The notes under the pieces: model-generated
Seen by the model: the letters and a program-made list of their open reading frames with translations, nothing else
What the model was told of the DNA's origin: nothing
Database searches by the model: none
Shown: piece after piece, positions 62,846 to 64,000 of the stretch
How the letters are laid out: each line of letters starts with the position of its first letter
How positions within the stretch are numbered: position 1 is the stretch's first letter
DNA from: Cyclobacteriaceae bacterium
GTDB lineage: Bacteria > Bacteroidota > Bacteroidia > Cytophagales > Cyclobacteriaceae
Direction of reading: 5' to 3'
NCBI GenBank assembly: GCA_028285445.1
Contig: JANQPQ010000016.1
Location: forward strand, 124,001 to 188,000
DNA length: 64,000 nt
Translations under genes and position numbers: made by a program

Positions 62846-64000
62846 ATGAAGGTAAAATATACCCTATTAGCAGTTTGCATCATTTTCGTTTTGAGCATTC
62901 ACCAATCTCAAGCGCAACGAAAAAATAAAAACGGGAAAGGAGATGTACTTTACCCCACCTGGATGATTGTTGAGCACGAGCGTCATGATGGTAATGGAGA
63001 AATCATCCTGGAGCCGAAAACAAAAAGCAGCAGTAAACTTAAGCAAGCCCAAATAGAAGTAGAGTATGTGGGTTTCACCCCTGATGCCCAGGCCGTTTTT
63101 GAAGCGGCGGTAGCATTCTGGGAAGGTCAACTTAATAGTGATGTTGTCATTCGGGTACAGGCAAACTGGAGTGCCTTGGCTCCTGGTACGCTAGGGTCTG
63201 CTAATGCTGGAACATTCTTTCGTGATTTTGACGGTGCACCGCGCTCCGGAGTTTGGTATCCAGTGGCACTGGCTGAAAAGCTAACTCGTGGGGAAATGAA
63301 CAGTTCGGAGAGTTTTGATATAGTCGCCAACTTCAATAGCCAGGCAAACTGGTATTTGGGCGATGGAACAATTGGGGCAAACGAAACAGATCTCAAATCT
63401 GTGGTGTTACATGAAATTGCTCACGGCTTAGGCTTTACCGATGGATCGAATGTAGACAGTGGCGGTATTGGCACCTTCTTAATTGCATCTAACGACCCAA
63501 CCGCCCCTTCATCTCCATTTATTTACATGGCTAATGTCGAGAATGGCGCTGGTCAAAATCTTGTAGAGACTTTCACAGATGGTACAGCAGCATTAGGCAC
63601 TCAACTGACAGGAGATGACCTATATTTCAAGGCAGCTCTAAGTGAAGTGCGCCTCGGTACCCGCCCTAGAATATTTGCTCCTGATCCTTACAACGGTGGA
63701 TCTAGCATAGCACACCTGGATAATATTTTCAATGGGGGACCTCATTCGCTGATGACTCCAAGTATTGCTTCCGGAACCATCATAAACAGCCCGGGAGTGG
63801 CCTCTGAGATGCTTGGTGATCTTGGATGGCTTCACACTTTTGTTATTCATGATGCACTCAAGGATAGTGAAGATCTAAACACCGAATTAACCGTGACAGC
63901 CGTGGTGGAAACAGACACTGAAGTTGATGCCGCTACGTTTGTCTTGCACTATTCATACAGCACCGACGCCGACCCATTTGGAGATCCTGCCAATGATAAT
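62846..64000 (+). CDS. Secreted metzincin-like zinc metalloprotease (partial, runs off the end)
   Basis: The frame is open from ATG 62846 to the window end (385 codons, no stop). A signal peptide (VKYTLLAVCIIFVLSI, ending SQA) is followed by a domain with the zinc motif HEIAHGLGF at 189-197 (HExxHxxG with a further ligand position) and, about 90 residues later, HSLMTPS, a methionine turn as in metzincins. After that comes a region with DLGWLHTFVIHDALKDSEDLNTELT, probably the start of beta-sandwich repeats. In this phylum such proteins often end in a T9SS sorting domain; the tail is not visible. Confidence 0.85.
   Translation, partial: MKVKYTLLAVCIIFVLSIHQSQAQRKNKNGKGDVLYPTWMIVEHERHDGNGEIILEPKTKSSSKLKQAQIEVEYVGFTPDAQAVFEAAVAFWEGQLNSDVVIRVQANWSALAPGTLGSANAGTFFRDFDGAPRSGVWYPVALAEKLTRGEMNSSESFDIVANFNSQANWYLGDGTIGANETDLKSVVLHEIAHGLGFTDGSNVDSGGIGTFLIASNDPTAPSSPFIYMANVENGAGQNLVETFTDGTAALGTQLTGDDLYFKAALSEVRLGTRPRIFAPDPYNGGSSIAHLDNIFNGGPHSLMTPSIASGTIINSPGVASEMLGDLGWLHTFVIHDALKDSEDLNTELTVTAVVETDTEVDAATFVLHYSYSTDADPFGDPANDN

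Noticed and set aside
1-64000. CRISPR arrays, insertion sequences, integrases, toxin-antitoxin pairs, prophage modules
   Set aside because: I saw no regularly spaced direct repeats, no transposase or integrase motifs and no recognisable toxin-antitoxin pair; the YopX-like gene is alone.

Overview
The window looks like chromosome of a member of the Bacteroidota, most likely order Cytophagales (inference). The support is: several proteins ending in type IX secretion (T9SS) type-A sorting domains, PorT-like and other outer-membrane barrels, FtsH/LpxH/RsfS/BirA in a Bacteroidota-like arrangement, a biotin ligase without a DNA-binding domain, and a recurring TAnnTTTG box a few tens of bases before start codons, which is the -7 element of Bacteroidota promoters. 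There is no rRNA, phage, insertion sequence, CRISPR array or plasmid module. One tRNA gene (Arg, anticodon ACG) is present.

Layout. 1-1.1 kb: the tail of an unidentified gene overlapping a zinc-ribbon SAM methyltransferase. 1.1-8.1 kb: housekeeping genes (ahcY, birA, the rsfS-ftsH-lpxH group, a beta-propeller-like exported protein, a LuxR-type response regulator). 8.1-8.9 kb: a 765-base gap with two facing intrinsic terminators, a sigma-54 promoter and an inverted repeat. 8.9-11.6 kb: a sigma-54-dependent NtrC-type regulator and its histidine kinase; rpoN (sigma-54 itself) lies at 18.5-19.9 kb. 11.7-18.5 kb: acyl carrier protein, small unknown proteins, tRNA-Arg, a TPR-like protein, DUF2339 membrane protein, PorT-like barrel, enoyl-CoA hydratase, PAP2-like membrane protein. 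20-28 kb: asnS, a mini T9SS-sorting-domain protein, nnr, a Lon-N-domain protein, icd, panB, a PyrR-like phosphoribosyltransferase and galE.

28-48.5 kb, all on the minus strand, is a surface polysaccharide locus of the ABC-transporter type. In transcription order it holds a polytopic membrane protein, Wzm-like permease, FkbM methyltransferase, Wzt-like ATPase with a carbohydrate-binding tail, second FkbM methyltransferase, DUF6625-type protein, glycosyltransferase, heparinase II/III-like protein, a fused alcohol dehydrogenase/Gfo-Idh-MocA oxidoreductase, two glycosyltransferases, an asparagine synthetase, another glycosyltransferase, and finally a 1192-residue PKD-repeat protein with a T9SS sorting tail. 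The genes are tightly spaced or overlapping. A divergent alkaline-phosphatase-superfamily protein (48.7 kb) sits at its head.

50-60.9 kb: a BadF-type sugar kinase, a cytochrome b5-like protein, an RDD protein, a glycosyltransferase and an M19 dipeptidase lipoprotein lead into a compact operon SpoIIM / membrane protein / DUF4129 / DUF4350 / MoxR AAA+ ATPase / DUF58. This is a widespread but functionally undefined envelope module and the best candidate here for an undescribed system. 61-64 kb: a predicted barrel protein, small unknowns, a DUF6438-like lipoprotein and the first 385 codons of a secreted metzincin-like zinc protease that runs off the window end.
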